Positions 1-9,617 of a DNA stretch of 64,000 nt are shown here, piece by piece. This DNA comes from Planctomycetota bacterium. Its GTDB lineage: Bacteria; Planctomycetota; UBA1135; GCA-002686595. The notes beneath the pieces were generated by a model. That model did not search any database and had not been told where the DNA came from. It was given only the letters and a program-made list of their open reading frames with translations. A program made the translations under genes and the position numbers. The DNA lies in NCBI GenBank assembly GCA_029259635.1, contig JAJDEU010000043.1, positions 156,597 to 220,596 on the forward strand, given 5' to 3'. The first letter of the stretch is position 1; every line of letters starts with the position of its first letter.

Positions 1-398
1 ATGATGCCTGCCCGAATCGGCGCGGATTGACCGAGGTCGGCATGCGCGCCATCGATGCGGCCGAAGCACTCGAAGCGATCGCCGGCGCCGAAGTCGCGCT
101 GCTCATCGGCGAGCGCATCATCGAGACGGTCGGCGCCGAAGCTCTCGCCGAACTTCCGAATACGGTTCGGCTCTTCAGCTTCGACACAGTTGCGCTCGAT
201 GTGCCCGCCGCTCGCGCGGCGCTGGGAACTCCGAGTTCAATCGAGCGCGACGGTCACTGGGTCAACGTCGATGGCCATCGCGGGATGCTGACGATCGCGC
301 GCCCCGCCCCCACCGACGTCGCAACACTGATTCAAAACTTTGAATCGCTGAGTCGGCTCATCACGCCGGCCGAAACCGCTGGAGGCGCCGCGTCATGA
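1..398 (+). CDS. nuoG: NADH-quinone oxidoreductase subunit G, C-terminal end (5' partial)
   Basis: This is the 3' end of a gene that enters from the left edge. The frame beginning at base 3 is open to the edge, so the TTG at 27 and ATG at 42 are probably internal codons and not starts. The stretch 'PNRRGLTEVGM' just inside the edge resembles the asparagine/glycine loop of the molybdopterin-oxidoreductase-like domain of NuoG. 'ERDGHWVNVDGHRG' near residue 75 resembles the late 'EKDGTFxNxEGR' segment of that domain. Placement immediately before nuoH, with a 4-bp overlap (TGA within ATGATG), is the usual NuoG position. In complex I this peripheral-arm subunit carries Fe-S clusters N-terminally; that part lies outside the window. 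The alternative is a short free-standing protein starting at 27 or 42, which is less likely. Confidence 0.65.
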   Translation, partial: DACPNRRGLTEVGMRAIDAAEALEAIAGAEVALLIGERIIETVGAEALAELPNTVRLFSFDTVALDVPAARAALGTPSSIERDGHWVNVDGHRGMLTIARPAPTDVATLIQNFESLSRLITPAETAGGAAS

Positions 399-1570
399 TG
401 GACGACATCCTGCCCGCCGAACTGCCCCTGTTTGCGGTTTGGGTCATCAAAGCGGTTGTGATCTTTGGCTCGCTGATCAGTGCGGCCGGCATCACGACGC
501 TGGCCGAGCGCAAGGTCTCGGCCTGGATTCAGTACCGCATCGGTCCGAATCGCGTCGGCCCCTTCGGGCTCCTGCAACCGCTCGCTGACGGCGTGAAGTT
601 CATCTTCAAAGAGGAGCTTGTTCCCGACGGCGCGAACCGCCTGATGTTCCGCCTCGCGCCGATGATCACCGCCGCCCCGGCGATGATGTGCATCGCGGTG
701 ATTCCCTTCGCCGGCGAGGTCGTCATCGGCAATTACAACCTCGGCAATCTCTCGATCACCGATCTCAGCGTCAGCGTGCTCTACGTCGGTGCGCTGACCG
801 GGCTGGGTATCTACGGAATCATCCTCGGTGGCTGGAGCAGCAATTCGAAGTTCTCGTTGATGGGCGCCATGCGCGCCTCGGCGCAGATGGTGAGCTACGA
901 GCTGACGCTCTTACTCGCGATTCTCTCCGTCGTGCTGCTCGCCGGCAGCCTCGACCTGCGCGCGATCGCCGAGAGCCAGGCGAGCTCCGCCGAAGGCGGC
1001 ATCGGCGTCTGGAACATGTTCCTGCAGCCGGTCGCCTTTGTGCTGTTCATCATCGCAATGTTCGCCGAGACCAACCGCCATCCCTTCGACTTCGCCGAGT
1101 GCGAGCCGGAGCTCGTCGGCGGGTTCCACACCGAATACTCCTCGATGAAGTTCGCGCTGTTCTTCCTCGGTGAGTACTGCGCCATCATCGTGATGTGCTG
1201 CCTGGTGACGACCTTCTTCCTCGGCGGCTACGACGTCCCGTTCTGGGATAGTGCGCCCTGGTTCATCCAGCTGGCGAGCTTCGTCGCCAAGGCCGCGTGC
1301 TTCATCTTCCTCTTCCTGTGGGTGCGCTGGACCCTTCCGCGATTCCGCTACGACCAGCTCATGGGACTCGGCTGGAAGGTGATGCTGCCGCTCGCCCTGG
1401 TCAACGTGACCGTCACCGGTGCCGTCGTCTCCTTCGGCTGGTCGCCGCTGATCACTCCCGTACTCGCCGTCGCGGCGCTCATCCCCGGCGTGATCCTGTT
1501 TGCCAGAAGCAATCCCGGCGAAGCCTCCCTGACCGGCCACGCGCTCTCCGAGGAAGGCTCGGCCTCCTGA
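395..1570 (+). CDS. nuoH: NADH-quinone oxidoreductase subunit H
   Basis: NuoH is the membrane subunit that, with the connecting subunits, forms the quinone-binding chamber of complex I and links electron transfer to proton pumping. The product is about 391 residues, slightly longer than usual because of a C-terminal tail, and has eight or more hydrophobic segments. Family landmarks are visible: 'ERKVSAWIQYRIGPNRVGP' near residue 38, 'LADGVKFIFKEE' near 63 and the acidic loop 'ETNRHPFDFAECEPELVGG' near residue 225. Start is ATG at 395 or the adjacent ATG at 398, overlapping the nuoG stop. It is followed after one base by nuoI. Confidence 0.97.
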   Translation: MMDDILPAELPLFAVWVIKAVVIFGSLISAAGITTLAERKVSAWIQYRIGPNRVGPFGLLQPLADGVKFIFKEELVPDGANRLMFRLAPMITAAPAMMCIAVIPFAGEVVIGNYNLGNLSITDLSVSVLYVGALTGLGIYGIILGGWSSNSKFSLMGAMRASAQMVSYELTLLLAILSVVLLAGSLDLRAIAESQASSAEGGIGVWNMFLQPVAFVLFIIAMFAETNRHPFDFAECEPELVGGFHTEYSSMKFALFFLGEYCAIIVMCCLVTTFFLGGYDVPFWDSAPWFIQLASFVAKAACFIFLFLWVRWTLPRFRYDQLMGLGWKVMLPLALVNVTVTGAVVSFGWSPLITPVLAVAALIPGVILFARSNPGEASLTGHALSEEGSAS

Positions 1571-1571
1571 C

Positions 1572-2093
1572 ATGGTCATCGTCAAACGCAAAGAACTGTC
1601 CTTCTGGGAGCGCCTCTACCTTCCGGAAGTTTTTCAGGGACTCTCGATCACATTGCGCGCGATGTTCCGGAAGAACGTCACGCGTCAGTATCCCGAGCAG
1701 AAGCTCGAAGTGAACGAAGTCACACGCGGTCAACCGCGGCTGGCGGTCAACGCGGACGACACGATTCGCTGTGTGTCCTGCGGGCTCTGCGAAGCGGCTT
1801 GTCCGGCCTACGCGATCACCATCGACGGTCAGGAGACCGACCGATTCATCGAGCGCGAACCCGAGCGGTTCGAGATCGACATGTTGCGCTGCATTCTGTG
1901 TGGCTTCTGCGAGGAGGCGTGCCCGAAGGACGCCATCCTGATGAGCGATGAGCTCGAGCTCGCGGACTTTTCCCGCGAAGCTCTCGTCTACGACCTCGAG
2001 AAGTTGAAGCGGCCGGTGTCGGCGCTCCAACCTCGTCTCGATTACATCTACAAGCTGAGCAACCGTTGGAACAGTTCCTCTTCTTCCTCCTAA
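1572..2093 (+). CDS. nuoI: NADH-quinone oxidoreductase subunit I (2x[4Fe-4S] ferredoxin-like)
   Basis: NuoI carries clusters N6a and N6b, which pass electrons from the peripheral arm toward N2 and quinone. The 173-residue product contains two classical CxxCxxCxxxCP motifs: 'CVSCGLCEAACP' near residue 58 and 'CILCGFCEEACP' near residue 97. The N-terminal amphipathic segment and the 'RQYPEQK' region are typical of the family. Start is ATG at 1572, one base after the nuoH stop. Its last 28 bases overlap the start of nuoJ. Confidence 0.97.
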   Translation: MVIVKRKELSFWERLYLPEVFQGLSITLRAMFRKNVTRQYPEQKLEVNEVTRGQPRLAVNADDTIRCVSCGLCEAACPAYAITIDGQETDRFIEREPERFEIDMLRCILCGFCEEACPKDAILMSDELELADFSREALVYDLEKLKRPVSALQPRLDYIYKLSNRWNSSSSSS

Positions 2094-2620
2094 GCCTATC
2101 GGCCATTGCCTTCGCGGTCGGCGTCGTCGTCGTGAAGAGTCCAATGAAGAGCGTACTCTCGCTGCTCGGCAGCTTCGTCGCGCTCGCCATGATCTATTTG
2201 TTGATCGGCTTTCAATTCCTCGCAGCAGCCCAGCTCCTGGTCTACGCCGGCGCGATCATGGTGCTGTTCCTCTTCGTCGTCATGTTGCTCAATCTGAGCG
2301 ATGTAAACGCCGTCTTCGACGCGCCGATACGAGTGCTCGGACAGAAGCGCATCGCGATTGCAGCCTCGGCCGCAGCGCTGATCGGAATGATCGCGCTATT
2401 CGCTGGCGGCTCGGTTCAGGCCAGTGAGAGCGTCGGCGCGATTCCCGCCGAGGGCTATGACCAGATCGAGTATCTCGGCGCCCTGATCTTCAGCCGCTAC
2501 ATGATCCCCTTCCAAGCCTCCGCGTTGCTACTGCTCGCGACGATGATCGGCGTGCTGGTGCTCGCCAAGCGCCGCCGCGACAGCGCCTCTGACGTCAATT
2601 CCGAGGAGCCGGCCCAATGA
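2066..2620 (+). CDS. nuoJ: NADH-quinone oxidoreductase subunit J
   Basis: This is a membrane-arm subunit of complex I adjacent to NuoH and NuoK, with a characteristic pi-bulged helix III. The 184-residue product has five predicted transmembrane segments and the family stretch '[19 protein letters not shown]' near residue 58. The start appears to be a TTG at 2066 inside the end of nuoI, a 28-base overlap. A start inside the first helix, such as the ATG near 2144, would remove helix I. The C-terminal tail is charged and probably cytoplasmic. The stop overlaps the nuoK start as ATGA. Confidence 0.95.
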   Translation: MEQFLFFLLSLSAIAFAVGVVVVKSPMKSVLSLLGSFVALAMIYLLIGFQFLAAAQLLVYAGAIMVLFLFVVMLLNLSDVNAVFDAPIRVLGQKRIAIAASAAALIGMIALFAGGSVQASESVGAIPAEGYDQIEYLGALIFSRYMIPFQASALLLLATMIGVLVLAKRRRDSASDVNSEEPAQ

Positions 2621-2982
2621 TGGCTCTCCTCAGTGCTCATCTCAGTGCGCAAGCCCCCGAGCTCGCAATCTCTAACGATCACCTGCTGGCGCTCGCCGCG
2701 ATCTTGTTCGCGATCGGCGTCTTCGGATTTCTCGTCAGGCGCAACGCGATCATCGTGCTCGCGAGCGTCGAGCTGATGCTCAACGCGGCCAACCTGACCT
2801 TCTTGGCGGGCAGCCGTATGCACTCCACGTCGGAGGCCCTCAATCTCGATGGCCCCGTGTTCGCGATCTTCGTCATCCTGGTCGCAGCGGCGGAAGCCGC
2901 CGTCGGCCTGGCGCTCGTGATCGCACTCTACCGTCTCAAGCTGACGGTCCACCTCGACGCATTGAACCAACTCGAGGGATGA
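2617..2982 (+). CDS. nuoK: NADH-quinone oxidoreductase subunit K
   Basis: NuoK is a small three-helix membrane-arm subunit with two buried glutamates used in proton translocation. Family motifs are clear: '[20 protein letters not shown]' spans the first conserved Glu, and '[18 protein letters not shown]' the second. At 121 residues it is about 20 longer than the usual roughly 100, because of an N-terminal extension before '[17 protein letters not shown]'. Start is ATG at 2617 or 2620, overlapping the nuoJ stop. The stop overlaps the nuoL start by 4 bases. Confidence 0.96.
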   Translation: MMALLSAHLSAQAPELAISNDHLLALAAILFAIGVFGFLVRRNAIIVLASVELMLNAANLTFLAGSRMHSTSEALNLDGPVFAIFVILVAAAEAAVGLALVIALYRLKLTVHLDALNQLEG

Positions 2983-4952
2983 ATAGTCTTTGGCTTATCC
3001 CGCTGCTCCCTTTGTTGGGCAGCGCTGTGTGTGGCTGGCTCCACTTCGCAACTCTCCGCGCACGTCGCACCGACGAGAACGCGGAAGGCACGGGCATCTT
3101 GGCTGGGTACGTCGCGAGCGGCGCCATCATCGGCTCGCTCCTCGTCGCCGTTCGCGCGCTCTTCGCAAGCGGACTGCACGCAGACTCCCACAGCGTAGAG
3201 AGCGCGGCCTGGTCCTGGATCGATCTCGGTGGCGGCTTCACCATCGAACTCTCGATGGTCTTCGACCACCTGTCGAGCGTGATGACCATGGTGATCTGCG
3301 GCGTCGGCGCGCTGATCCACATCTACTCCATCGGGTACATGAAGGGCGACCGTGGCTTCGCCAAGTTCTTCGCGTACCTGAATCTGTTTGTCTTCGCGAT
3401 GCTGATGCTGGTGCTCTCCAGCAACCTGCTCGGTCTGTTCGTCGGATGGGAAGGCGTCGGCCTGTGCTCCTACTTGCTGATCGGCTTCTGGTACGAGAAG
3501 GGCTGGCCGGCGGAAGCGGGACAAAAAGCCTTTGTCGTCAACCGCATCGGCGATGCCTGCTTCTTGATCGGGAGCTTCTTGCTCGTCGATCTATTCGCGA
3601 CGCTCGACTTCTCCGAGATGCTCGGCGCTCTCGCCGCAGTCTCGGAGACGCCCGGCGCGATGACCAAGCTGACCTTCGCGACGCTGCTCCTCTTCGGCGG
3701 CGCTTGCGGCAAGTCGGCGCAGTTTCCGCTGTTCACCTGGCTGCCGGACGCGATGGCTGGCCCGACGCCGGTCTCCGCTCTGATCCACGCCGCGACGATG
3801 GTCACGGCGGGAGTCTACCTGGTCGTGCGACTCAACCCGCTGTTCGCGTCGGTGCCGGGCGTGCTGCTAGTCATCGGCAGCATCGGCGCACTGACCGCAC
3901 TCATCGGCGCGTCCTCCGCACTCCTGCAGCGCGACATCAAGAAGGTCCTGGCCTACTCGACGGTCAGCCAGCTCGGCTATATGTTCCTCGCCCTCGGCGC
4001 GGGCGCCTGGGCCGCAGCGATCTTCCACCTCGTCACCCACGCCTTCTTCAAGGGCCTCTTGTTCCTCGGTTCGGGCAGTGTCATTCACGGCATGCACGAC
4101 GAGCAGGACATGCACAAGATGGGCGGCCTGCGAAAGCACATGCCGCGCACGCACTTGACCTTCTTGGCCGGAGCCGCCGCGCTCTCGGGCATGCCGCTCA
4201 TGAGCGGCTACTTCTCGAAGGACGAGATCCTCGCGCATGACTTCGCCTCGGGCGGGTACAACACCGTGCTGTGGTTAGTGGGCATCATGGCCGCCGCGCT
4301 GACCGCCTTCTACACCTGGCGTATGGTCGCGCTCACCTTCTATGGGAAGGAGCGCTTCGACGTCGAGAAGGTTCATCCGCACGAGTCACCCGCGTCGATG
4401 ACGACGCCGCTGATCGTTCTCGCAGTGCTCTCGGTCTTCGGTGGTCTGCTCGGCTTGCCCGCGGTGTTCGGCGATCACATCCACTTCCTCGAGAACTGGC
4501 TGCAGCCCATCACCGAGCAGGGCAACGCCATTCTGGGCCACGGTCCGCCGGCGCATAGCTTGAGCCTCGCCGTCGAGTGGGAGCTACTCGCGCTCGGCGC
4601 CGGCATCGCGCTGTTCTTCGCGCATCGCGGCTTCCACTCCTATAAAAACGGAGTCCAGCGCGATCTCGACTACCGACAAGCGGTCCCCGCCCGAGCGGAG
4701 TTCTTCGAAAAAGCCTGGCGCATCGACTCGACCTACCACAACAAGATCGTCGTCCCGCTCAAGCTCTTCTCGTTCTTGCTCGCCACGCTCTTCGACCAGT
4801 TCATCATCGATGGCATGGTCAACGGCTCGGCGGTGCTCGCTCGCAAGATCGGCGGGCGCATCAGGAGCAGCCTGGATGGCAACGTGAAGACCTATGCTCT
4901 CTGGATCGGCGGAGGCGCCGCTATCCTGGTCGCGCTCTGGAGGATTGTCTGA
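2979..4952 (+). CDS. nuoL: NADH-quinone oxidoreductase subunit L
   Basis: NuoL is the distal antiporter-like proton-pumping subunit of complex I, with a long lateral helix near its C-terminus. The 657-residue length is normal. Conserved features include '[20 protein letters not shown]' near residue 149, '[20 protein letters not shown]' near residue 243 with the pump lysine, and '[17 protein letters not shown]'. There are about 16 hydrophobic segments. The ATG at 2979 overlaps the nuoK stop. nuoM follows after one base, so the operon is continuous. Confidence 0.97.
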   Translation: MNSLWLIPLLPLLGSAVCGWLHFATLRARRTDENAEGTGILAGYVASGAIIGSLLVAVRALFASGLHADSHSVESAAWSWIDLGGGFTIELSMVFDHLSSVMTMVICGVGALIHIYSIGYMKGDRGFAKFFAYLNLFVFAMLMLVLSSNLLGLFVGWEGVGLCSYLLIGFWYEKGWPAEAGQKAFVVNRIGDACFLIGSFLLVDLFATLDFSEMLGALAAVSETPGAMTKLTFATLLLFGGACGKSAQFPLFTWLPDAMAGPTPVSALIHAATMVTAGVYLVVRLNPLFASVPGVLLVIGSIGALTALIGASSALLQRDIKKVLAYSTVSQLGYMFLALGAGAWAAAIFHLVTHAFFKGLLFLGSGSVIHGMHDEQDMHKMGGLRKHMPRTHLTFLAGAAALSGMPLMSGYFSKDEILAHDFASGGYNTVLWLVGIMAAALTAFYTWRMVALTFYGKERFDVEKVHPHESPASMTTPLIVLAVLSVFGGLLGLPAVFGDHIHFLENWLQPITEQGNAILGHGPPAHSLSLAVEWELLALGAGIALFFAHRGFHSYKNGVQRDLDYRQAVPARAEFFEKAWRIDSTYHNKIVVPLKLFSFLLATLFDQFIIDGMVNGSAVLARKIGGRIRSSLDGNVKTYALWIGGGAAILVALWRIV

Positions 4953-4953
4953 G

Positions 4954-6513
4954 ATGTTTTTGACAGCCCTCACCTTCTTGCCGCTGCTCGGCGCACTCGC
5001 CATCGCGCTTCTGCCCAGCGCTGACGAGAAGAAGCAGCGCATCGTCGCTCTCGCAACGACCATCGTCGTCGCTCTGCTCGGAGTCGTGCTCTTCGCCGGC
5101 TTCGACGGCAGCTCGGCGAGCTTGCAGTACATCGTCGACTCGGCCTGGTTCGCGCTGCCCGGCGCCGCCAGTATCCCGATTCAGTTCTCGCTTGGCGTGG
5201 ACGGCATCTCGGTCCTGATGGCGGTCTTGACCGCACTCTTGATGCCGATCGTGATCCTCTCGACCTGGGGCCACATCGACAAGCGCGTGAAGGAGTTCAT
5301 GATCTGGATGCTGGTCATGGAGACCGGCATGCTCGGCGTGTTCCTCGCGACCGACCTGATGCTGTTCTACTTCTTCTGGGAGATCAGCCTCGTCCCGCTG
5401 TACTTCATCGTCGGAATCTGGGGTGGCGAGCGCCGGCTCTACGCGACGGTCAAGTTCTTCCTGTTCACGTTGGCCGGCAGCCTCGTGATGCTCGTCGGCG
5501 TGATCTGGCTGATCTATCAGTCGAAGACGTCGAACATCGCCGAGCTCAGCGACTTCGCCGCAGCGCTCTCCGGAACCACGCAGGGTTGGATGTTCGGCGC
5601 GTTCACGCTCGCCTTCGCAATCAAGGTCCCGCTGCTGCCCTTCCACACCTGGCTCGCCGACGCGCACACCGAAGCTCCGACCTCCGGCTCCGTCGTGCTG
5701 GCCGGCGTGCTCTTGAAGATGGGCACCTACGGCCTGCTTCGATTCGGCATCGGCATGTTCCCCGAAGCCGCCGTCACTTGGGCGCCGCTCTTCATGGGGC
5801 TCGGCGCGATCGGAATCGTCTACGGCGCCTTCCTCGCGATGGCGCAGACCGACATCAAGCGCTTGATCGCCTGCTCTTCCGTCAGTCACCTCGGCTACGT
5901 CGTACTCGGCATGTTCGCGCTGACCCAAGCGGGCCTGCGCGGCAGCATCCTGCAGATGGTCAACCACGGCCTCTCGACCGGCATGCTGTTCTTGCTGATC
6001 GGCATGATCTATGAGCGCCGTCACACGCGCGCCATCGACCAGTTCGGAGGCATCGCCGCGAGCATGCCGATGTTCGCCATGTTCTTCGTTTTCGCCGTCC
6101 TATCGAGTGTCGGTCTTCCCGGCCTCAATGGATTTGTCGGCGAGTACATGATCCTGCTCGGCTCCTTCCAGGCGAGCCCGTTCTGGGCGTCGCTTGCAGT
6201 GCTCGGCGTGATCTTCGGCGCGGTCTATCTGCTCTCCGCCACGCGCCGCGTGCTCTTCGGTCCGCTGATTCACGAAGCGAACGCCAAGCTCACCGACATG
6301 GTGCCGCGCGAAATCGGCATGTGCATTCCGATCATTTTGGTCTCGGTTTGGATTGGTGTCGCACCGAACACTTGCCTCGGCAAGCTCGACGGTTCAATCG
6401 ATCAGCTCGTCGACCGACTCGACGGCGCGCGCGTCGCGCTGGAGCTTTCGAACAGAGAACAGGAGCCCAAGCTGGCTCTTCAACTGGCGCCCAAGAAGGG
6501 CCAAGCGCGATGA
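4954..6513 (+). CDS. nuoM: NADH-quinone oxidoreductase subunit M
   Basis: NuoM is the second antiporter-like pump subunit of complex I. The ATG at 4954 gives 519 residues; an in-frame upstream start at 4894 would overlap nuoL by 59 bases and lacks family support. Motifs include 'FYFFWEISLVPLYFIVGIWG' near residue 138, 'KVPLLPFHTWLADAHTEAPT' near 223 with the pump lysine, and 'MAQTDIKRLIACSSVSHLGY' near residue 294. The soluble C-terminal tail of about 35 residues is not conserved. The stop overlaps the nuoN start (ATGA). Confidence 0.97.
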   Translation: MFLTALTFLPLLGALAIALLPSADEKKQRIVALATTIVVALLGVVLFAGFDGSSASLQYIVDSAWFALPGAASIPIQFSLGVDGISVLMAVLTALLMPIVILSTWGHIDKRVKEFMIWMLVMETGMLGVFLATDLMLFYFFWEISLVPLYFIVGIWGGERRLYATVKFFLFTLAGSLVMLVGVIWLIYQSKTSNIAELSDFAAALSGTTQGWMFGAFTLAFAIKVPLLPFHTWLADAHTEAPTSGSVVLAGVLLKMGTYGLLRFGIGMFPEAAVTWAPLFMGLGAIGIVYGAFLAMAQTDIKRLIACSSVSHLGYVVLGMFALTQAGLRGSILQMVNHGLSTGMLFLLIGMIYERRHTRAIDQFGGIAASMPMFAMFFVFAVLSSVGLPGLNGFVGEYMILLGSFQASPFWASLAVLGVIFGAVYLLSATRRVLFGPLIHEANAKLTDMVPREIGMCIPIILVSVWIGVAPNTCLGKLDGSIDQLVDRLDGARVALELSNREQEPKLALQLAPKKGQAR

Positions 6514-7976
6514 ATCCCAACGATCTCGACTTCGACCTGCTCCTGACGCCCGGTGCTTGGACGGCCCTGTGGCCGATGATCACCATCGCGCTGGGCTTGA
6601 TGATGTTGCTCGCCGCCGAAGTGGTCAGCTCGCTGCGCCCCTTCCGCTCGATCTTCTTCTTGGCGACGCTCGGCGTCGCGGCCCTCTTCGAGTTACGAAT
6701 TCTCGCCGGACCCGAGTCCCTGACCGACACCGGCGGAATCGTCCTCGGTGGAGCGCTCGTCGCCGACGCGACCAGCGCCGTGTGGGGTTTGATCTTCCTC
6801 ATCGGGACGGCGCTCGCCTTCAGCTATAGCACCGCCTACTACAGCGGCAGTGAAGCGCGCTACAAGGACGAGCACGACATCCTGATGCTGACCTGCCCGC
6901 TGGGCATGATGATGATGGCGGGTGCTCAGGACCTGGTCGTCTTCTTCCTCGGCCTCGAGCTCCTGTCGATCCCGCTCTATATCTTGGCCGCCTACAAGCG
7001 CAGCGATTCCAAGTCCGTCGAAGCCGGCCTCAAATACTTTTTACTCGGCGCCTTCTCTTCCGCACTGTTCGTCTACGGCTCCGCCCTGCTCTACGCCGAG
7101 CTCGGCAGTGTGTCCTTCGGTGGAGCGGCCGCTGCCCTCGCCGAGAACGAGATGGGCTCGCTCGCCATGACCGGCGTCGGCCTGATTGTCGCGAGCATCC
7201 TCTTCAAGATCTCGGTCTTCCCCTTCCACGTCTGGGTGCCCGACGTCTATCAGGGCAGCCCGACGCCCGTGACCGCGCTGATGGCAACCGGCACGAAAGC
7301 CGCAGCGATCGCCTTCCTGCTCAACGCCTTCTTCCTGCTGCCGAGCTCCGCCGCGAACCTGATCGCCGTGCTCGGCATCGTCACCATGGCCGCCGGCTAC
7401 TTCGGTGCGCTCGTGCAAGACGATCTCAAGCGCATGCTGGCCTACTCGGGCATCGCCAGCGCCGGCACAGTGATCCTCGTGATCGCCGGCGCCCTCGCCA
7501 ATCCCGAGTCTCTCGATGCCGCGCGCACCGCCGCGCTCTACTACATCGGCGCCTACGTCTTCACGATCACCGGCGCCTTCGGCCTGATCGCTCTGTTCGA
7601 GAGAGACGGCCAGCGCTTTACGCGCCTCACCTCTCTCGCCGGCCTCGCGACCAAGCGCCCGGCTATGGCCGCCGCGATGACGATTTTCGTGCTCTCCCTC
7701 GGAGGCATCCCCGCCACCGGCGGCTTCCTCGGCAAGTGGTTCGTCTTCTCCGTCCTCGTCAACGCAAACATGATCGGCTTCGCCGTCATCGGAGCGGTCC
7801 TCTCGGTGATCGCGCTCGCCTTCTACTTGCGCATCGTGATTACGATGTGGATGTTGCCCGCCGACGAAGCCCATCCGATCCCCGGCGCCGACCGCCCGCT
7901 CATCGCGGGAGTCGCGACCGCCGTGTGTGTCGCTGGCGTGATCCTCACGGGGATCCTGCCGGGCCTGTTTATCTAG
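6510..7976 (+). CDS. nuoN: NADH-quinone oxidoreductase subunit N
   Basis: NuoN is the proximal antiporter-like pump subunit and ends the nuo operon here. The ATG at 6510, overlapping the nuoM stop, gives 488 residues, the usual family length. A longer in-frame start at 6321 would lie inside nuoM and encode an Arg-rich non-homologous stretch. Motifs include 'FLGLELLSIPLYILAAYKR' near residue 149, 'FKISVFPFHVWVPDVYQGSP' near residue 231 with the pump lysine, and 'QDDLKRMLAYSGIASAG' near 306. The next gene is convergent and 61 bases away; no strong terminator is visible between them. Confidence 0.97.
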   Translation: MNPNDLDFDLLLTPGAWTALWPMITIALGLMMLLAAEVVSSLRPFRSIFFLATLGVAALFELRILAGPESLTDTGGIVLGGALVADATSAVWGLIFLIGTALAFSYSTAYYSGSEARYKDEHDILMLTCPLGMMMMAGAQDLVVFFLGLELLSIPLYILAAYKRSDSKSVEAGLKYFLLGAFSSALFVYGSALLYAELGSVSFGGAAAALAENEMGSLAMTGVGLIVASILFKISVFPFHVWVPDVYQGSPTPVTALMATGTKAAAIAFLLNAFFLLPSSAANLIAVLGIVTMAAGYFGALVQDDLKRMLAYSGIASAGTVILVIAGALANPESLDAARTAALYYIGAYVFTITGAFGLIALFERDGQRFTRLTSLAGLATKRPAMAAAMTIFVLSLGGIPATGGFLGKWFVFSVLVNANMIGFAVIGAVLSVIALAFYLRIVITMWMLPADEAHPIPGADRPLIAGVATAVCVAGVILTGILPGLFI

Positions 7977-8037
7977 GCGCGAGTCAGTCCGCGCATCGAC
8001 TGCGGAGCTGTACCCGACCGTCGAGCACGACCGAGAC

Positions 8038-9300
8038 CTAGCGCCTCGAGCCCAGTCCCTGCGCAGCGAGGATCGGCTCGACGAAGTCGCGCTCGAGCCG
8101 CGCGTATCGATAGATCCGACGACGACTGCCGTCGACCAGGTCGGGGTTCCAGAACTCCCAGACCTTTTCGCCATCTGGAGTGACCTCGAAGACATAACCG
8201 CGCTCGGACTCGCAGATCAGGGTGTTGCCGTTGGGGAGCCTCTGGTTCGAGCCGCGCCATTCCGAGTAGAAGCCGCCCTTCTCGGGATCCGTATAGCTCC
8301 AGACGATCTCCTTCGTCCGTGGGTCGAGCTCGAGGACGCGCGAATCACCGCGGCGCTGGCCATTGTCGAAGACGAGGATGTTTCCGTTTTCGAGCAGAGT
8401 CGGAGTGTGCGCAAATTCGAGATGCTTCGGCCCCCAGCTCCACACAACGTCGAATGAGTCCCGATCAAGGATGGCGATCAGGTTCACCCGGGGCAGGCAA
8501 ATCAACAGATTGCCCGCGCGGAAGCGTTCATCGTTTTCTCCCAGCTCCGTCGGAGGCAGTGGCTCCACACAGTTCATGTGGTAATAGTCGAGCCAGAGCT
8601 TATCGGGAGTGCCCTTCTTTGGAGCTCGGTCGAGAGGTGACGGAGGATGAATGCGACGTAGCTCCTCGAGGTGTTCAAAGGTGGACCACAGCTTGCGCTG
8701 CTTCCCCTCCGCGGAAATCTCGACGATCTGGTCGAACTGAACGATGCGCCCCTTGTACGGACGCGGCTGTTCCTTAGCGATCACGAGGAAGGAACCGCTT
8801 GGCAGCCTTCGAACGTCGTGATGAATATGCACTTGGGCACGCCAGATCGGTTTGGAATCCCAATCCACTCGAGCCAGGCCTTCTTTCTCCGACTCGCCAG
8901 CAATGCTGCCGTCCTCATAGAGTTCGAAGAGCTCCAGGTGAGTCGCGCCGGGAACGCGCCAGGTATGCAGTCGCTCTCCGGAGGTCGAGATCAGATAGGC
9001 CTCGTCCTGATCATTCGTGTAGATATCGTAGCCGGGCCAAGACCTCTCCCTGTCGTGGAGGGTCACCCCGCTCAACGAGACGTCGGCATTGTCGTCCCAG
9101 TCGACGTATCCCAAAGCGCTCAGCGCGGGCAGTTCGCCGCCGTCATCGCTGTCCTCCAAAGCGGCGGCCGTGGCGGCGTGCTTTTCGCTCGCGGCAATCG
9201 GATCAGAACCGGAGTGCCCCTGCCCGTCGCAAGCACCGAGCAAGCAAACCAAAGCAGTCGGCGCGAGAGCACGTCGAACCAGCATCGCGATAGTGTACAT
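8038..9300 (-). CDS. Arylsulfotransferase-like (ASST family) lipoprotein
   Basis: The 420-residue product begins with a hydrophobic leader ending 'LVCLLGAC', a plausible lipobox, so it is probably an envelope lipoprotein. The body is a beta-propeller-like series of Trp/Gly-rich blades resembling the ASST family, which moves sulfate between phenolic esters by a ping-pong mechanism. Family-like elements are 'IHHDVRRLPSGSFLVI' near residue 155, 'EFAHTPTLLENGNILVFDNG' near residue 298 and 'RLPNGNTLICESERG' near residue 355; the His residues in these may be catalytic. Start could equally be the ATG at 9285. The real substrate is unknown: many ASST-fold proteins in environmental bacteria are uncharacterised and may not be sulfotransferases. 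It is monocistronic or follows the tiny ORF upstream. Confidence 0.72.
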   Translation of the reverse strand: MYTIAMLVRRALAPTALVCLLGACDGQGHSGSDPIAASEKHAATAAALEDSDDGGELPALSALGYVDWDDNADVSLSGVTLHDRERSWPGYDIYTNDQDEAYLISTSGERLHTWRVPGATHLELFELYEDGSIAGESEKEGLARVDWDSKPIWRAQVHIHHDVRRLPSGSFLVIAKEQPRPYKGRIVQFDQIVEISAEGKQRKLWSTFEHLEELRRIHPPSPLDRAPKKGTPDKLWLDYYHMNCVEPLPPTELGENDERFRAGNLLICLPRVNLIAILDRDSFDVVWSWGPKHLEFAHTPTLLENGNILVFDNGQRRGDSRVLELDPRTKEIVWSYTDPEKGGFYSEWRGSNQRLPNGNTLICESERGYVFEVTPDGEKVWEFWNPDLVDGSRRRIYRYARLERDFVEPILAAQGLGSRR

Positions 9301-9354
9301 CGCTTTTCGCGCCTTGATCGCCGAGCCTCACAGGCAGGACAGACATCAACACTC

Positions 9355-9492
9355 TTAGGTCAAGAGCCCGTGCATGACGCCTTCGGGATCCCTTGCCGAG
9401 AGTAAGACGAGTGCCGAGTAGGAGATTCCGAAGTGCGCGATGAGCAAGAGGAGGAGTACATATCTCCACAGCCCAGCGTTACTCAGCTCCAT
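9355..9492 (-). CDS. Candidate small single-pass membrane protein (45 aa)
   Basis: A 45-codon ORF from ATG (complement of 9490-9492) to TAA (complement of 9355-9357). It encodes a short polar N-terminus with 'LWRY', an uninterrupted hydrophobic run (five Leu then Ile-Ala-His-Phe, followed by a mixed hydrophobic stretch to about residue 31), and a polar tail 'SARDPEGVMHG'. This looks like one membrane helix. No good ribosome-binding site is visible, and I recognise no family. It lies 54 bases upstream of the ASST-like gene on the same strand and could be cotranscribed with it. It may be spurious. Confidence 0.3.
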   Translation of the reverse strand: MELSNAGLWRYVLLLLLIAHFGISYSALVLLSARDPEGVMHGLLT

Positions 9493-9546
9493 AGCAATCA
9501 ACCTAGCAGGCAGCGACTCAACTCGATACCCGACCGGCTTAACGCG

Positions 9547-9574
9547 AACAGCCCGCGCTCTCGCACGGGCTGTT
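9547..9574 (-). terminator. Hairpin downstream of the actin-like gene
   Basis: Nine-base perfect arms (9547-9555 AACAGCCCG and 9566-9574 CGGGCTGTT) enclose a 10-base loop, 43 bases past the stop of the MamK-like gene. On the minus strand the trailing sequence is only weakly T-rich, so termination may be partial. On the plus strand the trailing sequence is more T-rich, but no plus-strand gene ends here. Confidence 0.5.
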
Positions 9575-9617
9575 TCGGTTTCTAGTCACTCCCAGTGGGA
9601 GCGACTGAAGAGAAGCT

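Noticed and set aside
4921..6024. Long minus-strand open frame opposite nuoM
   Set aside because: It is the antisense shadow of a strongly conserved gene. Its predicted protein is a run of His, Glu, Asp, Gln and Arg with no domain, as expected from high-GC codon bias.
7041..8195. 384-codon minus-strand frame over nuoN
   Set aside because: Antisense shadow with extremely acidic/Gly/His-rich composition and no start context.
9203..9469. 88-codon minus-strand frame at the start of the ASST-like gene
   Set aside because: It overlaps the conserved lipoprotein leader in another frame and has no recognisable features. The 45-codon frame at 9355-9492 has better membrane-helix character.
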